Part shown: in pieces, positions 1 to 5,964 of the stretch
Layout: every line of letters begins with the position of its first letter
Numbering within the stretch: the first letter of the stretch is position 1
From: CAUZJO01 sp963580245
GTDB lineage: Bacteria > Sumerlaeota > Sumerlaeia > MVZB01
Length of the DNA stretch: 6,412 bases
Assembly (NCBI GenBank): GCA_963580245.1
Contig: CAUZJO010000192.1
Location: 1-6,412 of the forward strand
Direction of reading: 5' to 3'
Notes under the pieces: model-generated
What the model was told of the DNA's origin: nothing
Seen by the model: the letters and a program-made list of their open reading frames with translations, nothing else
The model's database searches: none
Translations under genes and position numbers: made by a program

Positions 1-152
1 AATCCGGCTGCGGACCGTCAGCCGTCCCGAAAAACACCTCGCGATTCTGCTCCAGCGTCTGGGGCTTCCACTGCCGAACCGACCCAAAAGAATTCAAAAT
101 GTAGTGCAGACTTTTACCCGAAAAATGAAAATTTCCTCGAAAACGGGCACTT
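1..152. other. Unassigned left-edge sequence
   Basis: No gene can be supported here. The stretch starts where the truncated STAND ATPase reading frame loses resemblance to its family (about 165-185). At least three frames are open over part of it. On the minus strand one frame runs from about 161 off the left edge and contains a peptide reading SVRQWKPQTLEQNREVFFG. On the plus strand frame 1 is open to a TAA at 154-156 and frame 3 to a TAG at 102-104. Several open frames over such a short GC-rich stretch carry no information by themselves. I recognise no family and see no convincing start with a Shine-Dalgarno. It could be the beginning or end of a neighbouring gene cut by the window, or noncoding sequence. 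Confidence 0.3.
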
Positions 153-1212
153 CTAAGCACTGAACTGCGGAAAATGGGCTAGGCCGCATTCTTCTAGGGT
201 GGAGACTGCGAAGTTCCAGTCTTCGTCGGTCACGTCAATCAGCGAGTCGGTCAGGTCGGGGATCGCGGGGGCGGCGCGGAGGGCCTGGATGCAATCGGCC
301 TGGGCGGGGCGGTCGAACAGGCCCAGCAGGCGCAGGATCGATAATGCGACGCCCTCGCCGAGCCAGCGTTCGTACTTTTCCACCAGCTTGCGCGCGTGAC
401 CGCCTTGGCGCTTGTCCGCTTGGGACAGCTCGACCTCGCCCAGCCGCCGCACGTCACCGTCGCACGCCTTGCGCAGGTAATTGCCGAGCAGCGTCAGTGC
501 CAGGCCGTGGCCCTTGACGTCGCGCGAGGCCCGTTCGAGTTCCCGTTGCGACCCCTGCACGCCCAGTGCGGCCAGGAGCGCGGCGCCGGACTCGTCCGAG
601 AGCTCGTCCAGGGGGATACAGGGTGCAGCAGGGAGGTCGGTGACCTTTTCGCGCGTGGAGATGACGCACAGGCCGGGGTTGGCGGCGGCCAGTTCGCGGA
701 CCAGCGCCTGGAGCGCCCGGGTCCTTGATCCGGCCCGCGTCGCCGGCGGTGGGGCCGTATTGGAGCGGTTCGAGGCCGTCGAGGACGAGCAGCGTCCGGT
801 CCTCGCGCACGAGCCGCGCCAGCCGCTCTCCCCGATCCCAGGCCGAGCCGGCGGTCGGATCGGCGTCGCCGAAGAAGCGCAGCACCAGGTTGATAAACCC
901 GTCGGCCGACACCTGCGCGTCCTCGCGCGAACCCTGACTATAAAACGAATGCCCCAGCACCCGCCGCGCCTCGCGCCAGCCGTCTTGCCCCAGCCGCTGC
1001 AACCACTCGGCCACCAACGCCGACTTCCCAACCCCGCCAAACGCGACCAAGCTGATGACGCAAGTCCCCCCATCCTCCCAAGCCGCATCCAACCGCCCCA
1101 ACTCCTCCTCGCGACCAACGAAATGCGCGGGGGCGGTGGGCGTTGGAGACGTTGGGGGACTTCGCTGCTTCCTCGCGTGCCGATGTGTTTGGGACCCGCC
1201 GCGGTGGCGCCT
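153..1212 (-). pseudogene. STAND/NB-ARC-type ATPase, frameshifted and C-terminally truncated
   Basis: This is the nucleotide-binding module of a STAND (AP-ATPase-like) signalling ATPase. In order: a linker ending in HFVGREEELGRLDAAW; Walker A GGVGKSA (1018-1038); an HSFYSQGS segment; Walker B in LLVLDGLEPLQ, with the Asp codon at 778-780; a sensor-like CVISTRE (about 648-662); a GLPL-like GHGLALTLLG motif (about 480-520); then a winged-helix-like part ending LTDSLIDVTDEDWNFAVSTLEECGLAHFPQFSA and a TAG at 153-155. Three defects are visible. First, the N-terminal and C-terminal halves are in different frames; removing one G from the cccggg run at 716-721 restores IKDPALQALVREL. Second, no ATG, GTG or other plausible start precedes HFVGREEEL; the frame opens after a TAA at 1213-1215, and the only nearby TTGs fall inside or after the conserved motif. 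Third, the sequence stops just after the ATPase, whereas family members usually continue into TPR or other repeats that sense the trigger. It lies directly downstream of the CHAT fragment and in its terminal frame, so the two were probably one polypeptide. As it stands it is unlikely to be functional. Homopolymer sequencing error could explain the frameshift but not the missing sensor. Confidence 0.85.
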
Positions 1213-1227
1213 TTACCGACGGGCCGA

Positions 1228-1828
1228 CTAAGGATTTAGTAGATAGGCCTTAGCGACATCAATTCCAGAGCGCGTCAGAAACTTAGGCGTTTTCTCCTTG
1301 TCAATGCCCTCCAGTAGAAGTGGAGTCTTGCCCTGATCGAAGGCTTCTTGAATCGACCGACCGAAGCCGATTCCCCGGTAAAACGACGCCACAAACGTAA
1401 TGGCTGCCTTATCGCCAATTGCTTTGCTCATACCGATGGCACAGTCAACATGTTCGACAATGGCTTCCGCCTGAGGTCTTGAAAAACAGGCATTGAGCAT
1501 CACCAGTCGAATGTTGTCCTTGAGCGTTTTGAACAGGCTCATCAGTGCCGCCTTGCTCACGGGTTTGGGTTGATCGTCGGCGCCCTGATAATATAATCTC
1601 CTCAGAAGATGATCCATGTCCGCTGAACTGGACAATATGCAGCTTATGTTCGTTCAGAGCTTGCAGGAGATCATCAGGCCGAACCGCCCACTTGGAAACG
1701 AGCGTCAGTGTATCCCTGCATTCGGCGGCGCGAATCTTAGTTTCGATTTCCCGAACCTCCTTATCGAGGGCGAGCTGTCCGGCCCCTTCGGGGTTTGCGG
1801 CGAATAAAACGATCTTGCACTGGCTCAT
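1228..1828 (-). pseudogene. CHAT-domain caspase-like protease, frameshifted
   Basis: CHAT domains are caspase-clan cysteine proteases used as effectors in bacterial conflict and cell-death systems. The start ATG (1826-1828) follows GAGG by 8 nt (1837-1840). The first frame reads MSQCKIVLFAANPEGAGQL, then LDKEVREIE and WAVRPDDLLQALNEHKLHIVQFSGHG, typical of the CHAT N-terminal subdomain; the catalytic His is residue 71 (codon 1616-1618). After IILSG the frame breaks. Deleting one G from the GGG at 1583-1585 gives ILSGADDQPKPVS and continues into LVMLNACFS, with the catalytic Cys near residue 114 (codon 1486-1488), then IGMSKAIGDKAAITF, GRSIQEAFDQG and LLLEGI, and ends LTRSGIDVAKAYLLNP with TAG at 1228-1230. 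Dyad spacing (about 43 residues) and length (about 199 residues repaired) fit a single complete CHAT domain. Without repair the product ends after the His half and has no Cys. The downstream STAND ATPase remnant is in the same frame, separated by this TAG and a TAA five codons further on, which suggests an ancestral CHAT-STAND fusion. The family assignment is secure; whether the frameshift is real decay or a sequence error cannot be told from here. Confidence 0.88.
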
Positions 1829-1836
1829 AGTGGTTT

Positions 1837-1840
1837 CCTC
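1837..1840 (-). promoter_or_regulatory. Shine-Dalgarno of the CHAT gene
   Basis: GAGG lies 8 nt upstream of the ATG at 1828. It supports this internal ATG over the longer open frame that continues upstream to about 2026 without any recognisable domain. Confidence 0.6.
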
Positions 1841-2086
1841 ATTATTCAAATGCGATTGTGTCGTCTTATCTGCTAAAGCTGACGCTCGTGGGGATGGGCT
1901 CGACGATCCTTGTGTTTCGTAAGTGGTGCCGATCCCCGCCTGGGTTCTGGTGCCCGTGATTCCCCATTGGAATCGATCCAGTCCCTCGTCTGCCAACCCG
2001 TCGCACAAAGCGACCCGCATAAACATTCGCAGGAACTTTGGATGTGTCGAAAGTCTGCGAATTGCCCATCGATGCGCACCCCCAAT

Positions 2087-2119
2087 ATCGGATCAGACTA
2101 ACGAATGAGTCTATCCGAT
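2087..2119. repeat. 12-bp inverted repeat with one bulge
   Basis: On the plus strand ATCGGAT (2087-2093), a single unpaired C (2094) and AGACT (2095-2099) are followed by an 8-nt loop (2100-2107) and then AGTCT (2108-2112) and ATCCGAT (2113-2119). All 12 pairs are Watson-Crick and the bulge is one base. Neither strand has a T-run right after the stem, so it is not a classical intrinsic terminator. It sits about 97 nt beyond the stop of the glycosyltransferase and about 260 nt before the CHAT start. It could be a factor-dependent or bidirectional transcription barrier, an operator, or a relic repeat end. Confidence 0.7.
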
Positions 2120-2215
2120 TTAGGAGCATTCCATCAATAGGAACAGAACCATCAGGCGGGTTTTGGGTTCGTGGGCTGGTTCTCGGCGGGGGCTTTGGGA
2201 TTTTTCGGACTTGCT

Positions 2216-3907
2216 CTACGGTTTGTGGCGGGTGATGACCCAGGCTTCGCGGATTCGGGTGGCTTGGAGGGGGGTGATCCAGGGGCCGCCGCCGGTCAGG
2301 CGGACCGAGGCGGGGTGGACGACTTCGAGCAACCAATCGCCGCTATCCAGCCCTTCCCAGACCTGGTCGGGGGTTTGCCGGGATGGGTCATGGTATACGA
2401 AATCATCCGCGGCGAGACCGCGGAACGCCGCGTCGTGGGGATGTCGGCGCGTGAAGAAGAGCTGGTAATACGCCGAGTAGGGACTGCCCGCGTGGACATA
2501 GACGCGCTGGCCGGGCTGTTTTTGTTGGGCGATGGTTTCCCACGCGAGCCGTTCGCCGTTTTGGAACGCGATCTGAACCAGGGGGGAATCGGGACCACGG
2601 TAGGTCTTCCAATAGCGCCACACTCCGCTCAGTCCCACCACCGCGCAGGCGGCCACGACCGCGAGGCCGTAGACTTGCCCTTTGTTAAGGCTCGCGGACC
2701 GGCGGCGGCCGGCGGGCGCCTCCGCCGGCGGGACGTTGACCTTTGAAGCCAACCACCCCGCCAACACCGCCAGCCCAACTCCGCTCCAGGCCACCGCCGG
2801 CGTGAGCATCCCGATCGAGCGCAGAGCGTGGGGGATGCCCTCGCGCGTGAGGGCGGCGGGTATCGGTCCGCACAGGAACGCGGCCAACAACGCCCCGGCC
2901 AGCGGGCGCCGTCGACGCAGCGTCCAAATCAACCCGATCGGCAGGAGCGCCATGTCCACCAGCGTCATCTGGCCCATTTCGGGGATCGAATGACGGGGCA
3001 GGGCGTCGCCGTTGAAGAAGAGGAAGTTCGGGCCGAAGTGGGTAATGTAATTGAAAATGAAGCGGCCGGTGACGCTGACGGCCGTCGCGCCTTCCTCGTT
3101 CCAGATCGCGACCCTGGCCAGCCGTTGCGAGCCGCCTTCGGTCAGCCGGACGACAAGGCTGGGGAACGCGGGGACCAGGAACAATCCGACCCCGACCCAC
3201 AACGCCCACGCCCATTTGAGGGACCGGCGGTAGAGCAACACCAAACACGCCCCCCAGGCCAAGACCAGCGGCTGCGCGCCGGAATAGGCATAGAACATCA
3301 AGCCCAACGCCGCGCCGATGAGCGGGAATGCCCAGCGCCTTTGACGCTCCAGCCCGAAAACGCCGATCAGCGTCAGCGTCATCAACAGCGGCACGAAGAT
3401 GCCCTGAAGCGCCCAGCGACTGAAGACCAAGTGCCAAGGCGATAGCGTGATCCATAGGGCGATCGCCAAACCCTGCCACGGCCCCCAGGCCCGCATGAAA
3501 AGCCAGCCGGCGGCCAGGATGGTCAACGCGCCCGCGAGGGCGGCGGCCATGCGGGTAGTGCCAACGCTCAAGCCCCACAGGCCCACGAACGGCATGGACG
3601 CATACTGATAGAGCGCGGAGGTCTTGACGCCCATGACATTGATCATGAACGGCCACCGGCGCCAACGGACGCTGGGCGGGTCGGCGGCGCTCGGCGTGAG
3701 ATCAAAGCCACCCGGCGTAAGATCAATGGCGCCCCCCGAGGTGGCCAGCGCCCAGGCGTTGTAGCCCTTCTCGACCTCGTCGCGAAAAAATCCGTTGGGG
3801 CAATGATCCAGGTCGGCGAAACGGACGATCGACCCGCCCAACACGATCAGGGCAAGCAACAACCGGTGGCCCGGTTGTAGAGACGGGGGGGGGGATGGAT
3901 CGGTCAA
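2216..3907 (-). CDS. GT39-like membrane glycosyltransferase (ArnT/PMT-type)
   Basis: This is an intact 563-residue polytopic membrane protein of the GT-C fold resembling glycosyltransferase family 39. Such enzymes transfer a sugar from a polyprenyl-phosphate donor to a lipid, glycan or protein on the outer face of the cytoplasmic membrane. After a first membrane helix (about residues 13-30, LLLALIVLGGSIVRFA) comes the first external loop with NGFFRDEVEKGYNAW; D43 and E44 match the acidic motif that carries the catalytic Asp in GT-C enzymes. SPWHLVFSRWALQ (about 156-168) and NYITHFGPNFLFFNGD (about 286-301) are further conserved-looking segments. Hydrophobic helices continue to about residue 430, followed by a soluble C-terminal domain of about 130 residues. 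Acceptor and sugar cannot be inferred. The start is TTG (3905-3907), with GGAG 8 nt upstream and a frame stop 12 codons further back; no ATG or GTG lies between that stop and the first helix. Codons 5-8 contain a run of ten C (3885-3894), so single-base slippage would abolish the protein. Both flanking genes are on the same strand but more than 200 bases away, so it may be transcribed alone. Confidence 0.88.
   Translation of the reverse strand: MTDPSPPPSLQPGHRLLLALIVLGGSIVRFADLDHCPNGFFRDEVEKGYNAWALATSGGAIDLTPGGFDLTPSAADPPSVRWRRWPFMINVMGVKTSALYQYASMPFVGLWGLSVGTTRMAAALAGALTILAAGWLFMRAWGPWQGLAIALWITLSPWHLVFSRWALQGIFVPLLMTLTLIGVFGLERQRRWAFPLIGAALGLMFYAYSGAQPLVLAWGACLVLLYRRSLKWAWALWVGVGLFLVPAFPSLVVRLTEGGSQRLARVAIWNEEGATAVSVTGRFIFNYITHFGPNFLFFNGDALPRHSIPEMGQMTLVDMALLPIGLIWTLRRRRPLAGALLAAFLCGPIPAALTREGIPHALRSIGMLTPAVAWSGVGLAVLAGWLASKVNVPPAEAPAGRRRSASLNKGQVYGLAVVAACAVVGLSGVWRYWKTYRGPDSPLVQIAFQNGERLAWETIAQQKQPGQRVYVHAGSPYSAYYQLFFTRRHPHDAAFRGLAADDFVYHDPSRQTPDQVWEGLDSGDWLLEVVHPASVRLTGGGPWITPLQATRIREAWVITRHKP
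3885..3894 (-). repeat. Homopolymer of ten C within the glycosyltransferase start
   Basis: On the coding (minus) strand ten consecutive C residues encode the Ser-Pro-Pro-Pro stretch at residues 5-8. Tracts of this length are prone to slipped-strand mispairing. Losing one C would shift the frame and end translation after roughly 18 residues. The current length keeps the 563-residue frame open. Confidence 0.9.
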
Positions 3908-3915
3908 GGCGCGCG

Positions 3916-3919
3916 CTCC
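3916..3919 (-). promoter_or_regulatory. Shine-Dalgarno for the TTG start of the glycosyltransferase
   Basis: GGAG is separated from the TTG at 3907 by 8 nt. It is the main evidence that the unusual TTG codon is the start. Confidence 0.6.
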
Positions 3920-4082
3920 AGTCTGTCGGCTAATGCCTTCTCATCCAAATCGACCCGATTCTATCGCAAATTGGGAGGATCGGTGGCTTCAATCATTCGC
4001 CCCGAATCTATCGACTCCCGCCCGATGGGTCATCTCGCCTAAACGTCTCCAGCCTATTCTAAGCTGTTGGGACGCGCGGAAT

Positions 4083-4129
4083 AAAAAAGGGAGCATCAAT
4101 CAGGTGGCGCGAGGAAATCTCGCCGCGCC
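4083..4129 (-). terminator. Weak candidate terminator after the membrane protein gene
   Basis: On the minus strand GGCGCG (4124-4129) pairs with CGCGCC (4106-4111) around a 12-nt interior that can add a short AG/CT stem. A run of six T follows (4083-4088), but 17 nt after the stem rather than directly. The position, 16 nt beyond the stop at 4145, suits a terminator; the gap before the T-run does not. It may act only weakly or not at all. Confidence 0.3.
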
Positions 4130-4144
4130 GCGCTGGGTGCGATC

Positions 4145-4852
4145 TCAAGGCGTGGTCGCCGGTTGGGTCGACGTTGTCAATTGCGCGTCCGCGGGCGCGG
4201 TGCTTGGGGTTTGCGCGGCTGTCATCGAGAACTGGAGCACGAACATATCGATGTTAAAAACGCCCATTGTTTCGAGCACTTTAGCCTTGTTCCGGTCGAT
4301 TAAGTTTAATGTCTGTTCAATCTGATCGTCGGTGGGTCTCGGGGATGATTCGAGCCTGGATAGATCGTACACCGTTTGCCCAACATGTGAACCTATCTTC
4401 TGATAGGCTTGGAGCAGCTCGCTTAAGCTCGTCCGCTCGCGGGTGACTTGACTGTCCAGGGCACTGACGACGCATTGGGTCATTCTCGCGTAGTCGAGCG
4501 AGGACATTGCCGCCGTTTCGAGCGCGTCGGCGAAATTCTTCAGGGTCTCGGGTGCTCCCGTAAAAAGTGCTTTTGTTATATTATATGCCTCGGTAACGCT
4601 TGACGAGTTCTCCAAATCATAAAACCTGATCGTCGGCAACTGCGAACGGACCTGGAGCCAGTTCTGGAGATCGTTCGCGGTGATCGGCGAGTCGGGCAAT
4701 AACGTGACGCCGTAAGTCTCATTGACGGTCTGTAGTTTCTTGGCGCCCTTCTCAATCCCCTCGCCGAATTTCTTCACGCCCTTAACGGCCTTGTAGGCGA
4801 TCACGTCGGGCACAAGCAGGCCTAGCAGCAATAGCAAGCCGCAACCGATCAA
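4145..4852 (-). CDS. Unrecognised single-pass membrane protein
   Basis: I do not recognise this family. The 235-residue product begins with a strongly hydrophobic segment (IGCGLLLLLGLLVPDVIAY, residues 2-20), then a basic stretch with repeated KxVKKFGEGxEKGAKK character, then about 170 mostly helical, soluble residues without recognisable catalytic motifs and with a single Cys (in MTQCVVSAL). The tail (about the last 25 residues) is rich in Thr, Pro, Ala and Gln (TPSTAPADAQLTTSTQPATTP is its end), like a flexible extracytoplasmic linker. It is most likely anchored by its N-terminus, but which side the bulk faces is not certain. The start given is TTG (4850-4852) with GAGG 6 nt upstream. The frame stays open to 4927, and the upstream residues (KPKPINPSRPNTSGSVARIF) look like the basic, polar leader such a helix normally needs. 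An ATG at 4917 with its own GAGG (4926-4929, 8 nt spacing) is out of frame by one base, so the true start may be there (257 residues). It follows the FAH gene by 106 nt and may share its transcript. Confidence 0.65.
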   Translation of the reverse strand: MIGCGLLLLLGLLVPDVIAYKAVKGVKKFGEGIEKGAKKLQTVNETYGVTLLPDSPITANDLQNWLQVRSQLPTIRFYDLENSSSVTEAYNITKALFTGAPETLKNFADALETAAMSSLDYARMTQCVVSALDSQVTRERTSLSELLQAYQKIGSHVGQTVYDLSRLESSPRPTDDQIEQTLNLIDRNKAKVLETMGVFNIDMFVLQFSMTAAQTPSTAPADAQLTTSTQPATTP

Positions 4853-4896
4853 GAAGATCCTCGCGACGCTCCCAGAAGTGTTGGGCCGTGAGGGGT

Positions 4897-4917
4897 TTAT
4901 CGGTTTAGGTTTCCCAT
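4897..4917 (-). other. Six-codon open frame upstream of the membrane protein
   Basis: An ATG (4915-4917) preceded by GAGG at 8 nt (4926-4929) opens a frame of only MGNLNR before TAA. It could be a short leader peptide, but more simply it is the real start of the membrane protein gene with one G missing from the GGG at 4913-4915. Adding one G gives MGKPKPINPSRPNTSGSVAR and leads straight into the hydrophobic helix. Confidence 0.45.
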
Positions 4918-4958
4918 AGGTTTGTCCTCATCCTCATGTTGATCATGGCAATGTTTCG

Positions 4959-5900
4959 TCAGGACCTTATGCAGACGTTGCGAATCGTTCCGATACTCTC
5001 GACCCAGCATTCGACGGCGTCGCCGGGGCCCAGGAGAATCGGCGGCTCGCGGACGAACCCGACGCCGCAGGGCGTGCCCGTCGAGATGATGTCCCCCGGC
5101 CGCAGCGTCATCCCCTGCGACAGGATCGAGATGATCTGGGGGATCTTGAAGATCAGGTCGCGGGTGGAGCCGTCTTGAAGCACCTGGCCGTTGACGGTGG
5201 CCGTCAGGCGCAAGCGGTGGGGGTTGGGGATCTCGTCGGGGGTGACCAGCCAGGGGCCGCAGGGCGCGAACGTGTCGAAGCTCTTGCCGCGGACGAATTG
5301 CTTGTCGTTGAACTGACACTCGCGGCCCGAGACATCGTGGAGGACCATGTAGCCGGCCACGTAGTCCATCGCCTCGCGCCGGGCGACGCGGTAGGCGGTG
5401 CGGCCGATCACGAAGGCCATCTCGACCTCGTAGTCGACCTGCTTCTCGATCTTGCGCGGCGGCAGGCGGATGGGGTCGAACGGGCCGGTCAGGGTCGAGG
5501 GGAACTTGGCGAAAATGATCGGGTCTTTCGGGACCTCCGCTTCACGGCCGGTCTTACTGATCGACTCGCGGATATGGTCCAGGTAATTGAGGCCCAGGCA
5601 GATGACCTTCTCGGGATCAGGGACGGGCGCGTTGAGGTGGACCTCGGCGAGCGGATGTAGCCAGGCTGGGCGGCGCGCGCGGCCTTTCTCGATCTGGCCG
5701 ATCATCTTCTCGGCCTTGCGCTGGAGCGCCGCGGCCCGCTTCATCGCCGCGGGACCCGCTTCGAGCAACCCGCGGACCGAGGCCGGCAACTTCGGTCCCT
5801 GTCCGAGCCGTGCGCCGGCCCTCTCAAGATCGACGACAGCCTCGCCCACAACTATCCCCGCGCGCTTTTCCCCACCCCGATCATAAGTGACCAGTCTCAT
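4959..5900 (-). CDS. Fumarylacetoacetate hydrolase (FAH) family protein
   Basis: This is an intact 313-residue enzyme of the FAH superfamily, which cleaves or hydrates 2-oxo acids such as acylpyruvates, 2-keto-4-pentenoates and fumarylacetoacetate, using a divalent metal in the cytosol. Residues 1-90 form a variable N-terminal domain (MRLVTYDRGGEKRAGIVVG). The catalytic core begins at VICLGLNYLDHIRE (about 99-112), followed by IIFAKFPSTLTGPFDPI (128-144). Metal ligands are expected at E158 and E160 in VDYEVEMAFVIGR and at D189 in GYMVLHDVSGRE; K206 lies in the conserved RGKSFDTFAPCGPWLVTPDEI. The C-terminal signature is SILSQGMTLRPGDIISTGTPCGVG (259-282). Length and motif order are normal and all expected ligands are present. 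The exact substrate cannot be assigned, because FAHD1-type acylpyruvases, catechol-pathway hydratases and ureidoglycolate lyase-like members share these motifs and the neighbours give no pathway. The start at 5900 is chosen for its GGAGG at 5912-5916. A longer TTG frame to 5984 would run through the dyad upstream and adds no family sequence. Confidence 0.93.
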   Translation of the reverse strand: MRLVTYDRGGEKRAGIVVGEAVVDLERAGARLGQGPKLPASVRGLLEAGPAAMKRAAALQRKAEKMIGQIEKGRARRPAWLHPLAEVHLNAPVPDPEKVICLGLNYLDHIRESISKTGREAEVPKDPIIFAKFPSTLTGPFDPIRLPPRKIEKQVDYEVEMAFVIGRTAYRVARREAMDYVAGYMVLHDVSGRECQFNDKQFVRGKSFDTFAPCGPWLVTPDEIPNPHRLRLTATVNGQVLQDGSTRDLIFKIPQIISILSQGMTLRPGDIISTGTPCGVGFVREPPILLGPGDAVECWVESIGTIRNVCIRS

Positions 5901-5911
5901 TGGTTCAGTAT

Positions 5912-5916
5912 CCTCC
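5912..5916 (-). promoter_or_regulatory. Shine-Dalgarno of the FAH-family gene
   Basis: GGAGG lies 11 nt before the ATG at 5898-5900. It decides this start over the upstream in-frame TTG at 5984. Confidence 0.7.
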
Positions 5917-5943
5917 GCATAATGACCTTCAGAGTCCAACCTA

Positions 5944-5963
5944 GCTATTCGGGACGGAATAGC
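5944..5963. repeat. Perfect 7-bp dyad upstream of the FAH gene
   Basis: GCTATTC (5944-5950) and GAATAGC (5957-5963) are perfect inverted copies around the 6-nt GGGACG. The dyad lies 44-63 nt before the FAH start on the minus strand, a place suited to an operator or a 5'-leader hairpin. No regulator gene is nearby. Confidence 0.5.
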
Positions 5964-5964
5964 A

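Larger units (their letters stand above)
1829..2215. other. Intergenic region between glycosyltransferase and CHAT gene
   Basis: This stretch of 387 bases holds no gene I can support. On the minus strand it is the downstream region of the glycosyltransferase (stop at 2216-2218) and the leader of the CHAT gene (start at 1828). Several short frames are open on both strands, including a minus-strand extension of the CHAT frame reading LADEGLDRFQWGITGTRTQ, but none matches a family I know or has a well-placed Shine-Dalgarno. The only clear structure is the bulged hairpin at 2087-2119. The CHAT leader just upstream of the start is relatively A/T-rich, as expected for a promoter region, but I could not place a convincing -35/-10 pair. 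Confidence 0.5.
3908..4144. other. Intergenic region between membrane protein and glycosyltransferase
   Basis: These 237 bases hold no supported gene. Reading on the minus strand, they contain the end of the membrane-protein transcript, with a GC-rich hairpin and a separated T-run at 4083-4129, and then the glycosyltransferase leader. A TAGAAT that could serve as a -10 box is visible in that leader at about 3959-3964, but no matching -35 at a normal distance was found, so no promoter is called. Confidence 0.45.

Noticed and set aside
481..1239. Long plus-strand open frame (252 codons) opposite the STAND/CHAT region
   Set aside because: It is antisense to a frame with clear Walker motifs, is low-complexity Pro/Arg/Ala sequence, and matches no family; such frames arise by chance in GC-rich DNA.
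1829..2026. N-terminal extension of the CHAT frame upstream of ATG 1828
   Set aside because: The extension has no recognised domain, and the ATG at 1828 has both a Shine-Dalgarno and the normal CHAT N-terminus (KIVLFAANPEG) just after it.
2171..3445. Plus-strand open frames opposite the glycosyltransferase, up to 205 codons
   Set aside because: They are antisense shadows of an intact conserved membrane protein and have charged, repetitive composition without domains.
3933..4325. Plus-strand frame of 130 codons beginning in the 3908-4144 gap
   Set aside because: It starts with an ATG lacking a Shine-Dalgarno, overlaps the end of the membrane protein gene antisense, and has no family resemblance.
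4790..4880. Lipoprotein signal (LIGC) in the membrane protein
   Set aside because: The hydrophobic stretch follows the Cys rather than preceding it, so a membrane anchor is more likely than a lipobox.
5175..5660. Plus-strand 161-codon frame opposite the FAH gene
   Set aside because: The minus strand carries the complete FAH motifs; the plus-strand frame has no recognisable domain.
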